Shown: positions 43,729 through 52,900, counted from the first letter of the stretch. The stretch is 64,000 nt of DNA from Gayadomonas joobiniege G7 (GCF_000300815.1 NZ_AMRX01000006.1:930001-994000), one strand, 5' to 3'. Numbers and translations are program-made. Notes: generated by a model from the sequence alone, not told the origin.

Positions 43729-44433
43729 CTAAGCTATATAAACTTTGCGTAACCTACTCTGAAGATCTAGAAAAATTTCGTTTGATAGCTGTCTTATTTG
43801 AGTTCTTGAATAGTCGTCCCAAAGCCTCTGTTTCAATACTAATAATTGCAAAGGAGTTAAATCTGAAGAATCTTTGTGGGAGCAATACTCGCTTTTGTAA
43901 TACACGGTTTGAGCTGCGCCCTTATAACAGTCCAGTCTAGAAAACATATTTTCTATTTCTTCTTTAAATATTAAATTTTCTACTGCAGGACCACAAATTA
44001 ACAGAAGATCACCTACCGCAGATATAAATTTCCGCTCAGTTATTTGATACTCGCCATATTCACAAGCGGAATCTTCACCTTGGAAAAGAGCCTTTATATA
44101 TGTCCTATGCGAATATTCCAAGTCTCTCAATAACTCAAGTGTCTTAAAAGTAAGCTCAGCTTTGTGATTGTGCTTATTCTGATTTTTCCAACTATTCAAT
44201 GCCTTAAAGGAAGCAAATAGCAATCCACCAGTAAACACTGCTCCGAAAAAAGCAGCGAGACTGTTAAAATCTATGCTTACTGATACGTGGTATTTGCCCT
44301 CTGAAACTATCTCTGCAAAGCAAAAAGCTAAAACAAACCCTACCAATATCAGCGAGACAAGAACACCAAAATACGAAACATCATCTTCAACAAAACTTTT
44401 TATTGATTGCCAAATGTGCCTGAGTTTACTCAA
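43729..44433 (-). CDS. Membrane protein with cytoplasmic helical domain (moron)
   Basis: 234 residues. Two membrane segments (about 22-43 and 53-73, VSLILVGFVLAFCFAEIV and AAFFGAVFTGGLLFASF) are followed by a cytoplasmic helical domain (about 85-230). It lies at the prophage right end outside the late operon. The layout of two membrane passes plus a helical domain recalls abortive-infection or superinfection-exclusion proteins, but no named family was recognised. Its AT-rich codons resemble its moron neighbours. Confidence 0.62.
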   Translation of the reverse strand: MSKLRHIWQSIKSFVEDDVSYFGVLVSLILVGFVLAFCFAEIVSEGKYHVSVSIDFNSLAAFFGAVFTGGLLFASFKALNSWKNQNKHNHKAELTFKTLELLRDLEYSHRTYIKALFQGEDSACEYGEYQITERKFISAVGDLLLICGPAVENLIFKEEIENMFSRLDCYKGAAQTVYYKSEYCSHKDSSDLTPLQLLVLKQRLWDDYSRTQIRQLSNEIFLDLQSRLRKVYIA

Positions 44434-44509
44434 TTTTCATTCCTAATAATTGCAGTTTTTCCCTACTGAATTAATATAAGTTAACAGAGTTTATTGAGCT
44501 AATGAAGAT

Positions 44510-45355
44510 ATGAGATTAACCCTTTTTACTGCGGCACTTGTTTTACTTGCGGGCTGCAATGGCGAAGAAGCGATTGCCCCTTCACAAGATGAAAGCATCG
44601 AGTTTGATACGACTAAAATCACGTATGCGTCTAGTTTCGACAAAGCACAAGATATTGCTGAATATACGATTTATAAGGATTCATTAAAATCGTTCTACTG
44701 CAGCTGTGACATAGTGTTCGATGACACGCAAGATTATGACGGCGATGGCAATAAGACCGAATCAATGATTATGCCGCAATCTTGTGGATACACACCTAGA
44801 AAAGCAACAACTAGCTCAGGCAAGCCCAATGCACGTGCAAGCAGAGTCGAATGGGAGCACGTTGTGCCTGCATCTCTAATGGCTGGCCATTTACCTGAAT
44901 GGAAAGATAAAAATACGTACAGCGAATGTAAAAAATCTAATGGCAAGTATTTGTCAGGCAGAGATTGCGCGTATAAGTTGGTCCCATGGTTCAAAAATGC
45001 CCACAACGACTTACATAACCTGGTTCCAGCTGTAGGCGAATTAAATGGAGATCGCTCAAACCGGAAGTATGGAATTGTCTCGCAAGAACCGAGAGCTTAC
45101 GGAGCATGTGATTTCGAAGTTGATTTTTCAACAGATCTAGCTGAGCCTGCAGATAGCATTAAAGGAAACGTAGCACGCATTTACAAGTATATGCACGCAA
45201 TGTATAAATTTCCTATCACCAACGACGAAGTGAAGCTTTTTAGCGAATGGGACAAATTAGATCCGGTTGATGCTGAAGAATGTGCTCGTGATGCCAGAAT
45301 CAAAGCGGTCCAAGGCAATTCTAACCCATTCGTATCAACAGCCTGCTCTAATTAA
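44510..45355 (+). CDS. Lipoprotein endonuclease I (EndA/Vvn-like)
   Basis: 281 residues. An N-terminal lipoprotein signal ends in the lipobox LLAGC (Cys about 16). The nuclease core has VEWEHVVPASLM (about 112-123, catalytic His), SECKKSNGKY, and NDLHNLVPAVGELNGDRSN with a metal-binding Asn/Asp set, characteristic of the endonuclease I family that degrades DNA in the periplasm. Several Cys could form disulfides. It is transcribed opposite to the flanking moron genes. A lipid-anchored periplasmic nuclease in a prophage could attack incoming DNA or scavenge nucleotides; the role is inferred. Confidence 0.83.
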   Translation: MRLTLFTAALVLLAGCNGEEAIAPSQDESIEFDTTKITYASSFDKAQDIAEYTIYKDSLKSFYCSCDIVFDDTQDYDGDGNKTESMIMPQSCGYTPRKATTSSGKPNARASRVEWEHVVPASLMAGHLPEWKDKNTYSECKKSNGKYLSGRDCAYKLVPWFKNAHNDLHNLVPAVGELNGDRSNRKYGIVSQEPRAYGACDFEVDFSTDLAEPADSIKGNVARIYKYMHAMYKFPITNDEVKLFSEWDKLDPVDAEECARDARIKAVQGNSNPFVSTACSN

Positions 45356-45515
45356 AATCAACCTAACGCTCGTCCAATAGTTTTTTTAATATTGGGCGAC
45401 ATTCTACTAGACCTAACAAAATATTCTCAGCCGACGATTTCGCATAAACCATACGACTTCTGAGGCTTTCAAGCTCATTACTTTGGCAGACCTGATTGAC
45501 GGAACTTTTAGGTAT

Positions 45516-46205
45516 TTACGGACTGTTAGATTTAGAAAGGTGTACGTGCTTAAGCCCCTCTTTTAATCGCTCAAAATGGGACTTTAGCTCTTTGTGGTCA
45601 GGGTGACACTCAAAATTATCAATTAAAGATTGATAATACCGTGCTCGCTCAGGGCCCAGCTCGTCTGAATCATCCTCGTTAGATTTACTATATGCGACAG
45701 CATTTTTAGCTGTATAGATTAGATAATCAAATTGGCACGCAATTACTTCCAGCTGCTTACGTGAAGCTTCAATAATTTCAGTTTCTTTAGAAGCATCTTT
45801 GATAAATTCCAAGTTGAGAATAATTCTTGATTTACACACTTCCAAGCTATCAAGGGACTGCTCGCAAGGCTGCCCCATCAATATATTCTTTATGCTTCTT
45901 GTATATGCAGCTTCTAGACTATCAACGTCCTTAATTAGATCCGGCATCAGATTTACCTCAAAACGATTAATTGATTTTTTTCGTAGTTTAAAAAACGAAA
46001 AAGCTATCACGCCAAAAAATGAAAGCGTACTCACCGTTAAAACACAACTGAAGCTAAAACTCAGGACAGATATAGTTGCGTCAAAATCCCTGCGTATTGC
46101 AAACTCTACCCCCACTAACAGGGCAATAAGCACCCAAAAACCTAAAAATATTTTGCAGTAGCGCTCCAACCATCCGTCGATCTGTTTAAAAATACCGTTT
46201 TTCAT
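45516..46205 (-). CDS. Module protein A, copy 1 (membrane protein, prophage side)
   Basis: 229 residues. Two membrane segments (about 17-37 and 48-70) precede a cytoplasmic helical domain (about 85-220) ending DNFECHPDHKELKSHFERLK. That ending is clearly related to the protein encoded at 49260-49952 (NNFDLHPDKLELRKHFAQLK), and both are preceded by a related small gene. It forms a two-gene module with 46641-47108, here interrupted by an opposite-strand gene. Function unknown; could be a defence or exclusion module. Confidence 0.65.
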   Translation of the reverse strand: MKNGIFKQIDGWLERYCKIFLGFWVLIALLVGVEFAIRRDFDATISVLSFSFSCVLTVSTLSFFGVIAFSFFKLRKKSINRFEVNLMPDLIKDVDSLEAAYTRSIKNILMGQPCEQSLDSLEVCKSRIILNLEFIKDASKETEIIEASRKQLEVIACQFDYLIYTAKNAVAYSKSNEDDSDELGPERARYYQSLIDNFECHPDHKELKSHFERLKEGLKHVHLSKSNSP

Positions 46206-46364
46206 AAATCATTCCGTTTCCCTTAAGTCAGATATTGTATCGGCAGGCTAACATTAATGTTAAGGGTTTATTCTTTTTGTGAACTCGGTCTATAATAATA
46301 GAAAGCTAAAATCTCAGAATCATTCTTAGTCGTGCGACATTTAACTATAGCTATAGGGATATAA

Positions 46365-46676
46365 ATGAGCAAAAATCATAACCGATTATCTTTAGGTGTA
46401 AACGAGTATGAACTTGAAGCCATTGCCGAAATATATAGATCAATAGTACTCACTGATAACGAGAAGTTTGAGAGTCAAATGATGGTTGTGCACATTTCTG
46501 AGGGTATATTATTCAAGCGCAACATTCGATTCAAATTAAGTGGTGGGAATGCATGGTTAGCCGAGAATCCTAATGCTCCCTTTTTTACTCAGTTTTTATA
46601 CAGCATATGTCTCTTAGATACAGACGCGCGTATAGCTATTCTAAGGGCTGTAAAAAATCAACCCGATTCTTTTTAA
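46365..46676 (+). CDS. Small protein between module genes, unknown
   Basis: 103 residues with a mixed helical N terminus (SLGVNEYELEAIAEIYRSIV) and a GGNAWLAENPNAPFFTQFLY segment. No family recognised. It lies on the opposite strand between the two module genes and its end overlaps the 3' end of the small module gene at 46641 by 36 bases. Its counterpart is missing from the second module copy at 49-50 kb. Confidence 0.55.
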   Translation: MSKNHNRLSLGVNEYELEAIAEIYRSIVLTDNEKFESQMMVVHISEGILFKRNIRFKLSGGNAWLAENPNAPFFTQFLYSICLLDTDARIAILRAVKNQPDSF

Positions 46677-47108
46677 CTCACCGACAGTCAAACTAACGGT
46701 TTTTTGATGGGCTTCGATCCGGTCAAGTAGAAGAAAATCAATTACATCCAGACTGGTTTGACTTTTCTTTGTTTCATAATCTTTAAAATGAAAGCTATAT
46801 TCGAAATTGAGCTTAATTTTTAAGCTCAGCATTGCTGGATATAGAGAATAAGAACTTAATATTTCCTCATTTTTAAATATAAACTCTTCTAAGCCTCTAA
46901 TTAAAATTAACAAGCTCTTATTTAAATTTTCAAGCTCACCCGCTTCAACCAAAACTAACTGTCCCACGATGAGCTGCTGATGTAAATCTTTCACCTGCTC
47001 TTGATGACTCTCCGCACGCGATAAAATTCGCTCAATATCCAACTTTTCTTCTTTAGGTACAACTTGTCGTATAAATTGCTTTTTCAAAAGTTGCGCTAAT
47101 CTTTTCAT
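46641..47108 (-). CDS. Module protein B, copy 1 (helical, prophage side)
   Basis: 155 residues, helical. The segment KLNFEYSFHFKDYETKKSQ then DVIDFLLLDRIEAHQKTV is clearly related to ARINFEYQFHFKHLRS and DIMNFVLIDRISSHKNTV in the protein encoded at 50126-50569, and both begin MKRL. It precedes module gene A on the same strand. Soluble, no membrane segment. Function unknown. Confidence 0.65.
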   Translation of the reverse strand: MKRLAQLLKKQFIRQVVPKEEKLDIERILSRAESHQEQVKDLHQQLIVGQLVLVEAGELENLNKSLLILIRGLEEFIFKNEEILSSYSLYPAMLSLKIKLNFEYSFHFKDYETKKSQTSLDVIDFLLLDRIEAHQKTVSLTVGELKRIGLIFYSP

Positions 47109-47264
47109 TCAATAGAAATCCGTTGCCCGTAAGAAATGTATCTAAGATATTCCATTTCAATATATTAAGGACACTATAATTGTGCGCAGCTTTAGAAGCA
47201 ACACAATTAAACGGTATTTTATCAACAGTGTGCCGAGGATTTTGATCAATCAGATCGTGAACAG

Positions 47265-48542
47265 CTAGCCATTCTGCTGTACTAAAAAAGTTACATTGTC
47301 TGCACCTAATTTTATTTCTTCAAGCTTGTAGAACCACTTGGTGTATGCCTCTCGCATTTCGTTCATATAGTTGTATCTGTCGTAAACCTCCATAACACCA
47401 CCAAATTTGTGCCCCAACATTTTTTCGGCTGCCGGCAATTGCACAAACTCAGACCAATTAGAACGGGCCGTTCGTCTCAAGTCATGAATTGTAAAATGTT
47501 CGAGAGTATATTTATATCGGCGCAAGCAATACTGAACAATTCCATAAGGCAATGAAATTTGGAAATTCTCTGCACAAGGCTCTGGGTTCGGGCCCTTATT
47601 TCGGTCTTTTGTGAACATCCAGCGTTTTGAATCAGAAATATTAAATGCGGCTTGAATGTACGGAACGATCTCTTTAATCAAAGGCCTGATTATCGGCTGC
47701 GGATTTGTCGAGCGGCTTATCTTGTTCAACTCAGGTGGTACAGTCCAGGTCATCGAGTCGAAATCAAAGTGATTTCTCTCAGCCAATCTTAGCTCCGACG
47801 CTCGACAACCAAAAAATAAACAGAGGTAAAAAAATAATTTATTTTTCGTCGCCATATTCGACTCCTCGGAAGCTAATAACGCATAGTAAATATCCGTTTT
47901 ACTCAATGTTCGATCGCGTTTAACTTTTTTTGCTCCGATAAACGCCGGTGTGACATTAACTAGAACGTTTGTTTTAATTAATTCACGTCTCTCACACCAT
48001 GTAGCACACTGTCTCAATTCAGTGGCAATAGTTGCGCTCGTAGCTTCGCGTTTATTTTTTATACCTTCCAATAAATCTAACCAGGTATTGAGATTAATAT
48101 CATCCCAATACAACTTTCCCAATTTGGGGAATATCCAGTTTTCGAAACGTCGGATGACTTGGGTGTGGCGTTTTTTGGTTTGTTTGGCGCTTTTTTCGTA
48201 CCACAAGATACAAACCTCTGATACGGTGAGTTGATTCTGGTTACTCAGCTTGTCTCCTAAACGCTTTTTGCGTGGATCGATGCCCTTTTTAACCCACGCC
48301 TTAACCTCTGAAACCATCCCTCTGGCTTGTTTTAATGTCAATTCTGGATAATTGCCTATATCGTACCAGACTTCTTCATATCCTCTAGCCCTGGCTGGGT
48401 TTGCTATACGGAATCTTAGTTGAAATGTAACCACACCATTTTTTGATACACGTGCAGACATTGAATCTCGGTCTGATTTGATAATACGTTTGGGGTGATT
48501 TTTATTTGTGACTGACTTTAGCCACGCGTCTGTAAGCGGCAT
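47265..48542 (-). CDS. int: Tyrosine integrase, P4 type
   Basis: 425 residues. An arm-binding N-terminal DUF4102-like domain (about 1-95, FRIANPARARGYEEVWYDIG then YPELTLKQARGM) and a core-binding domain (about 105-195) precede the catalytic domain. That domain has the first Arg in FGCRASELRLA, the HDLRR pair, GHKF, and the nucleophile region VYDRYNY. It inserts and excises the prophage. AGAGGA precedes the ATG. No excisionase gene was recognised. P4-type integrases usually have attP just upstream of the gene, which fits the repeats at 48566-48870. Confidence 0.9.
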   Translation of the reverse strand: MPLTDAWLKSVTNKNHPKRIIKSDRDSMSARVSKNGVVTFQLRFRIANPARARGYEEVWYDIGNYPELTLKQARGMVSEVKAWVKKGIDPRKKRLGDKLSNQNQLTVSEVCILWYEKSAKQTKKRHTQVIRRFENWIFPKLGKLYWDDINLNTWLDLLEGIKNKREATSATIATELRQCATWCERRELIKTNVLVNVTPAFIGAKKVKRDRTLSKTDIYYALLASEESNMATKNKLFFYLCLFFGCRASELRLAERNHFDFDSMTWTVPPELNKISRSTNPQPIIRPLIKEIVPYIQAAFNISDSKRWMFTKDRNKGPNPEPCAENFQISLPYGIVQYCLRRYKYTLEHFTIHDLRRTARSNWSEFVQLPAAEKMLGHKFGGVMEVYDRYNYMNEMREAYTKWFYKLEEIKLGADNVTFLVQQNG

Positions 48543-48565
48543 TTTTATTGGTCCTCTGGTTATTT

Positions 48566-48870
48566 TGTGTAGATCGGTCGGCTAACCGAGGTGAGATCAC
48601 TCGTGATCTACACACTGGTCTACACAGTTTGAAATGTGCTATCTAACACGATTTAAAACTAACTAGAGTTTGAAACTATCAGAAATAATCAATAAAACAA
48701 AAGCTTACAAATGTTTTGACGCGAAATAACGCGATTTAATTTAATATAATTTAGCTAACATCATTTATGTGCGCAATAATAGAGAAGTTACGTATCTTGT
48801 TGAATTTTTTCAATTTTAAAGCTCGTTTACTCTTAAAAAACCGTACTGATCTACACACTGATTTACACAA
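48566..48870. repeat. Candidate integrase arm-type sites
   Basis: The pair gatctacacact+ggtctacaca (48605-48626) recurs as gatctacacact+gatttacaca (48848-48869), 243 bases apart. An inverted copy (TGTGTAGATC) lies at 48566-48575. GATCAC-TC-GTGATC at 48595-48608 is a palindrome next to the first pair. They precede the integrase gene, where arm and autoregulatory sites are expected. Confidence 0.55.
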
Positions 48871-49259
48871 AACTTAAAACAGCGATTTTATTTTAAATAG
48901 CACGATTCTACGTTATAAAATAATTCATGCATTATACTTATATACTCAATACTATAAAGAGACATTTACTATTCGTTTCATGAATGGGGTTGATATATCA
49001 ATAAAAATTAAATATATAACTATCTTCCAACTCTCTACTGACCCCAAACCTTTGAAAACCAGAGTTTGATCTTAGTGTTTAGCTTCTCGAGGTCTTTTGA
49101 CTTGTCAATATTGGCAGCGACAATTCGCAAGGCGTTTATTGAAGAGTCAACTCCACCTTAATTTATAAAACAATTTATTTCTGACTTATTTTAGAATTTT
49201 TAAGTTAAACAGAGCCAGACCACCCAGTCAACGTAAGCGTCAACCAACGAACTATCCTG
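48871..49259. other. AT-rich intergenic region, probable right prophage border
   Basis: No gene, tRNA or strong hairpin is visible. The stretch is very AT-rich up to about 49010. On the - strand about 49164-49040 an open stretch of about 40 codons (GGVDSSINALRIVAAN then IDKSKDLEKLNTKIKLWFSK) ends at a stop and lacks a start, so it may be a remnant of a gene end. attR should lie here, but its core cannot be defined without the left end. Confidence 0.4.
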
Positions 49260-49952
49260 CTATCCCTTGTGATAACTGCTCATTAAGCTTTTTTTTAATT
49301 GGGCAAAATGTTTGCGTAACTCTAATTTGTCTGGATGTAAATCAAAATTATTGACTAAATTGCTCGCATGTTGCTGCTTTTCAAACGCTTCGGTTTGTTG
49401 CGTATCTGTCATACGCTTGCTATCCGACAAGGCTTTTTGGGCAACAAAAATAAGATATTCGTAATGAAAAAACAGCCGATCAAGCTGTTTATTGGCATCA
49501 ATAAGGGTGGCGGAGTTGGGGAAAAACAAAACAATGTTTTCTAACTCAAGCTGAACTTTTAATTTGAGTGTTTTATTTTTTGCTATCGCTGCGGCGGCAT
49601 CTGTATTATTTAAACTTTGGGCAATTGACGACTCAAAAGACTTTTCTAACTCATCAATATTTTTTATTACATCAAGAAACAACTGAGTTTTATAAATTTG
49701 TATCGAAGCATTGCGATTTCTGAAATAAGAGACAAAAGAAACCGAAGCCAATACGATTATCCCAGAGCCGATAAGTGAAATAAAAAATATTAAGCTGTTT
49801 TCAAGTTTTAGCGCTCTATCCCACGCCAGAAACTCGCTATGAACCAAAATTTCAATCACAGCAGCTAACAAAAGTATAATAGCTGGCATCAACAAATAAT
49901 AACCGCAAGCTTTGAGCAGATTATCAAGTTGAATAAACTTAGTAACTTTCAT
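49260..49952 (-). CDS. Module protein A, copy 2 (membrane protein, host side)
   Basis: About 230 residues. Two membrane segments (about 18-40 and 52-75) and a cytoplasmic helical domain ending NNFDLHPDKLELRKHFAQLK make it a clear relative of the protein encoded at 45516-46205. An ATG at 49982 is possible, but the ATG at 49952 aligns with the start of the relative and has AAGGA upstream. It pairs with the small gene at 50126. It lies just outside the inferred prophage end. Function unknown. Confidence 0.62.
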   Translation of the reverse strand: MKVTKFIQLDNLLKACGYYLLMPAIILLLAAVIEILVHSEFLAWDRALKLENSLIFFISLIGSGIIVLASVSFVSYFRNRNASIQIYKTQLFLDVIKNIDELEKSFESSIAQSLNNTDAAAAIAKNKTLKLKVQLELENIVLFFPNSATLIDANKQLDRLFFHYEYLIFVAQKALSDSKRMTDTQQTEAFEKQQHASNLVNNFDLHPDKLELRKHFAQLKKSLMSSYHKG

Positions 49953-50125
49953 AGGTAAAAATTCCTTATTTTTGTTATTCATCCTTTATCGGCCAAGTTC
50001 AACAGAATTTTAACACTTTTTTATCTGACCATATAATTGCCATATTTTACTGACAATTATATAAGTTTGTTTTGGTAAATGGTCGCACTTATCTGTAAAC
50101 CTTAGCAGTCTGTCACAAATTGATG

Positions 50126-50569
50126 TTATAAACTCTCTATCAGTCTAATTAACCTTTCTACCGTATTTTTGTGTGATGATATTCGATCAATTAATACAAA
50201 ATTCATAATGTCTATATTGGCTTCGCCCGATTCGGACCTTAGGTGTTTAAAATGAAACTGGTACTCAAAATTTATTCGCGCTAACAAAGTATTTAATTGC
50301 CCCAAATTTTCTTTGTTAATGTTTTTAGAGTCGCTGCAAAAGATTTTAAGTTGAGGTAACAAGTGTTCTAAATTTAACGTCAAAGGCGAAATGTCAGTTT
50401 TGCTTTTAGAATGCAAGCTAGCAATTTCTATTTGGCTTAATAACGACTCTAATAAACAAGCATGATCCAGCAGTTGTTTTTGAATTGAAGCTGAGGAACA
50501 TTGCTGCCGCGGCCGGCCCAAAAAAATCCAACTAATTGTGTCATTTAGGTATTTAGTCAATCGCTTCAT
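50126..50569 (-). CDS. Module protein B, copy 2 (helical, host side)
   Basis: 147 residues, helical, beginning MKRLTKY. The C-terminal half is related to the protein encoded at 46641-47108 (NFEYQFHFKHL and VLIDRISSHKNTV). It precedes module gene A copy 2 on the same strand with a gap of about 170 bases. Function unknown. Confidence 0.62.
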   Translation of the reverse strand: MKRLTKYLNDTISWIFLGRPRQQCSSASIQKQLLDHACLLESLLSQIEIASLHSKSKTDISPLTLNLEHLLPQLKIFCSDSKNINKENLGQLNTLLARINFEYQFHFKHLRSESGEANIDIMNFVLIDRISSHKNTVERLIRLIESL

Positions 50570-50768
50570 TGCTACTGTGTTTTTCCTTATTGTTACAAAC
50601 GCGTAAATACTTTAAATTGAATATAATCAAATAAAATTACATGTACAAACTATTAAACAACTTTTTAATTTACAGTCTTCTTTTAGTCTTTTAAGAGTGC
50701 CAAGACTAGCGTTTGATTATTAACTCTGCTTTACTTGAGGTATCTTTTTAACTTTGTTGGCGGAGTGT

Positions 50769-52805
50769 ATGCGTGTTTTAAGGCAGTTTCATAATATCTC
50801 AACGAATCAATCACTTACATTCAAAGAAAAAGCAGATCAATTATTAGTTTTAGGTTTGCAAATATTTGATCTAGACATTGGTATTATTAGCAAAATCGAA
50901 AACTCTGTGTATTTCGTCGAGTATGTTGCTTGCCATAATAACGAGGTAGAGGTTGGCACCCAGTTTGACGTTGAAAACACCTATTGTGTGCATACCTTAA
51001 ATGCGGGACACGCTTTGTATTTTAACCAAGCGAGCACGAGTGAAATTGCCCGTCACCCTTGTTACCAAGAATTTAAACTTGAATCATACATAGGCGCCCC
51101 GATAATCGTAGACAATAACATTTATGGTACTGTGAATTTCAGCGCTGTCGAACCAAGCCAAACATTCAGTGAAGAGTCTATCGATTATATCGAGTTGTTT
51201 GCGCTTTGGTTAGGCTCGGAGTTGGCTCGTCTGTCCTATATTCAGCAATTACGCAAACAATCACAAAGTCTTAATAAGTTAGAATCTGTTGCTAATATTG
51301 GCACTTGGGAAGTTAATTTATTATCAAATACAATTTATTGGAGTCCGAAAACAAAAGCACTTCATCAAGTAGCGCCCGACTACCAGCCAAATTTAGAACA
51401 AGCAGTTAACTTTTTTCCAGAAGACGGCAGCCGAGAGCGCATCACAGCTGCGGTTGAAGAAGGTATTAATAATGGCACACCTTGGAATTTAGAGGTCAAA
51501 TTTATTGGCGCAAAAGGAAAACACATGTGGGTTTGCGCCCGTGGTCAAGCTGAGTTTGTGAATGGTGAGTGCGTTCGTTTATTTGGTACCTTTCAAGATG
51601 TCTCTGAGTCAGTTGCGCTTCGTGCTAAAATTGAGCAGCAAAAAAATGATGCTGAATTTTTGTTATTAGAAAGAACTCAGCTTATCGCTAAAATCAGCCA
51701 CGAGATACGCACCCCACTCAATGGCATTATTGGCATGCTGGTCGCCGCACTCGATAAACAGCAAGATCCCCAGCAACTAGCAAAAAAGTTAAAGGTCGCC
51801 CTACGTAGCTCAGACGTATTACTCTCTATTGTGAATGATGTTTTAGATTTTTCTAAAATACATCACGGTGAATTAAAACTAGAGTATGCGCATTTTCCGC
51901 TGAAACGGGTATTTGCAGATGTAACTTCGTTATTTATGCCACTGGCTATCAATAAAAACCTAAATTTCAAAACTGAACTCAAGATAGATAATGAATGTTA
52001 TGTGTATTCTGATCCCACACGGTTAAGCCAAATTATCTCTAACTTGCTTAGCAACGCTATAAAATTCACAGAGTCAGGCACAGTTGTTTTAACAGCCAAC
52101 GTCAGTAAAAAAAATGATTTTCATCAATTGACCTTTAGTGTTCAAGATTCAGGCATAGGTATGCAAACTGATACGTTAAATTCGTTATTTAAACCATTCA
52201 GTCAGGGTAATGATAATATTACAGCGCGCTTTGGTGGTACTGGTTTAGGTTTGTCTATCGTTAAAGAGCTTTTAGATATGATGGATGGCGACATTCAAGT
52301 CACCACCACTTATGGTCATGGGTCTAATTTCAGTGTTAAATTGAAGCTACCGCAAGGACACGGAGAAAAAACGCTATCCATTAAGCAAAAAGTCGATGAT
52401 GAACTATTGGTTGGCGCCGCAAAGTTATCAACTTTAGTGGTTGATGATAACGAGATAAATCGTTTGGTATTAGAGGCATCTCTGCAAAAATTTAACATTC
52501 AATGTGACTTTGCTGTGGATGGATTAGATGCCTACAATAAATGCAAACAAAACATTTATGATCTGGTGTTTATGGATAGCGTCATGCCAGAAATGACGGG
52601 ACCTGAAGCCGCCAAAGCCATACGTACTGATGCTTTGTTGCCGCCCCACGCAAAAATAGTCGCTTTATCCGCCAATACATCCGAAGCGGATAAATTAGAG
52701 TGCCGGAATGCGGGCATGGATATATTTTTGAGCAAACCGATTCAACAGCCAAAGTTAGCTCAAGCCATCTTAGCGGTAATATTAAATAAACAAAAAAATA
52801 ACTGA
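50769..52805 (+). CDS. Hybrid sensor histidine kinase (GAF-PAS-HisKA-HATPase-REC)
   Basis: About 678 residues, no membrane segment, so cytoplasmic. Order: GAF-like domain (about 1-165), PAS domain (about 170-285, NIGTWEVNLLSNTIYWSPKT), HisKA with IAKISHEIRTPLNGIIG (His about 310), HATPase_c with the N box ISNLLSNAIKFTESG, DSGIGM and GGTGLGLSIV, and a receiver domain at about 555-678 with FMDSVMPEMTG. It senses an unknown small signal and passes phosphate to its own receiver. No cognate regulator lies beside it. A TTG at 50754 is possible; the ATG at 50769 has GGAG close upstream. Confidence 0.87.
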   Translation: MRVLRQFHNISTNQSLTFKEKADQLLVLGLQIFDLDIGIISKIENSVYFVEYVACHNNEVEVGTQFDVENTYCVHTLNAGHALYFNQASTSEIARHPCYQEFKLESYIGAPIIVDNNIYGTVNFSAVEPSQTFSEESIDYIELFALWLGSELARLSYIQQLRKQSQSLNKLESVANIGTWEVNLLSNTIYWSPKTKALHQVAPDYQPNLEQAVNFFPEDGSRERITAAVEEGINNGTPWNLEVKFIGAKGKHMWVCARGQAEFVNGECVRLFGTFQDVSESVALRAKIEQQKNDAEFLLLERTQLIAKISHEIRTPLNGIIGMLVAALDKQQDPQQLAKKLKVALRSSDVLLSIVNDVLDFSKIHHGELKLEYAHFPLKRVFADVTSLFMPLAINKNLNFKTELKIDNECYVYSDPTRLSQIISNLLSNAIKFTESGTVVLTANVSKKNDFHQLTFSVQDSGIGMQTDTLNSLFKPFSQGNDNITARFGGTGLGLSIVKELLDMMDGDIQVTTTYGHGSNFSVKLKLPQGHGEKTLSIKQKVDDELLVGAAKLSTLVVDDNEINRLVLEASLQKFNIQCDFAVDGLDAYNKCKQNIYDLVFMDSVMPEMTGPEAAKAIRTDALLPPHAKIVALSANTSEADKLECRNAGMDIFLSKPIQQPKLAQAILAVILNKQKNN

Positions 52806-52900
52806 CAGATTAGCCTGTTAATTTAACCTTTTTCTGCCATACTGAAAGCGTAGATTATACATTGCCACTTAGGATTAACGTTTAATTTGAGGCACTTAAA

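Larger units (their letters stand above)
1..48900. mobile_element. Prophage (podovirus-like, left end outside window)
   Basis: The region contains a lambda-like early operon on the + strand (3-4687), a complete virion and lysis operon on the - strand (9821-43568) and a P4-type integrase near the right end (47265-48542). Portal, scaffold, capsid and both terminase subunits are present. Tape-measure, sheath and baseplate genes are absent and several internal-virion-type proteins plus a giant polyvalent protein are present, which together point to a short-tailed phage. The right border is placed between the repeats upstream of the integrase (48566-48870) and the next gene at 49260, but no duplicated att core could be seen because the left end is not in the window. 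No gene in the core phage functions is obviously broken, so the prophage may be intact. Confidence 0.88.

Noticed and set aside
45371-45398. Hairpin CGTCCAATA/TATTGGGCG as terminator after the nuclease gene
   Set aside because: The stem is good but the T-run is in the loop and not after the stem, so termination is not supported.
1-48900. CRISPR array, retroelement or insertion sequence
   Set aside because: No regularly spaced repeats with unique spacers, no reverse transcriptase motifs and no transposase were seen.
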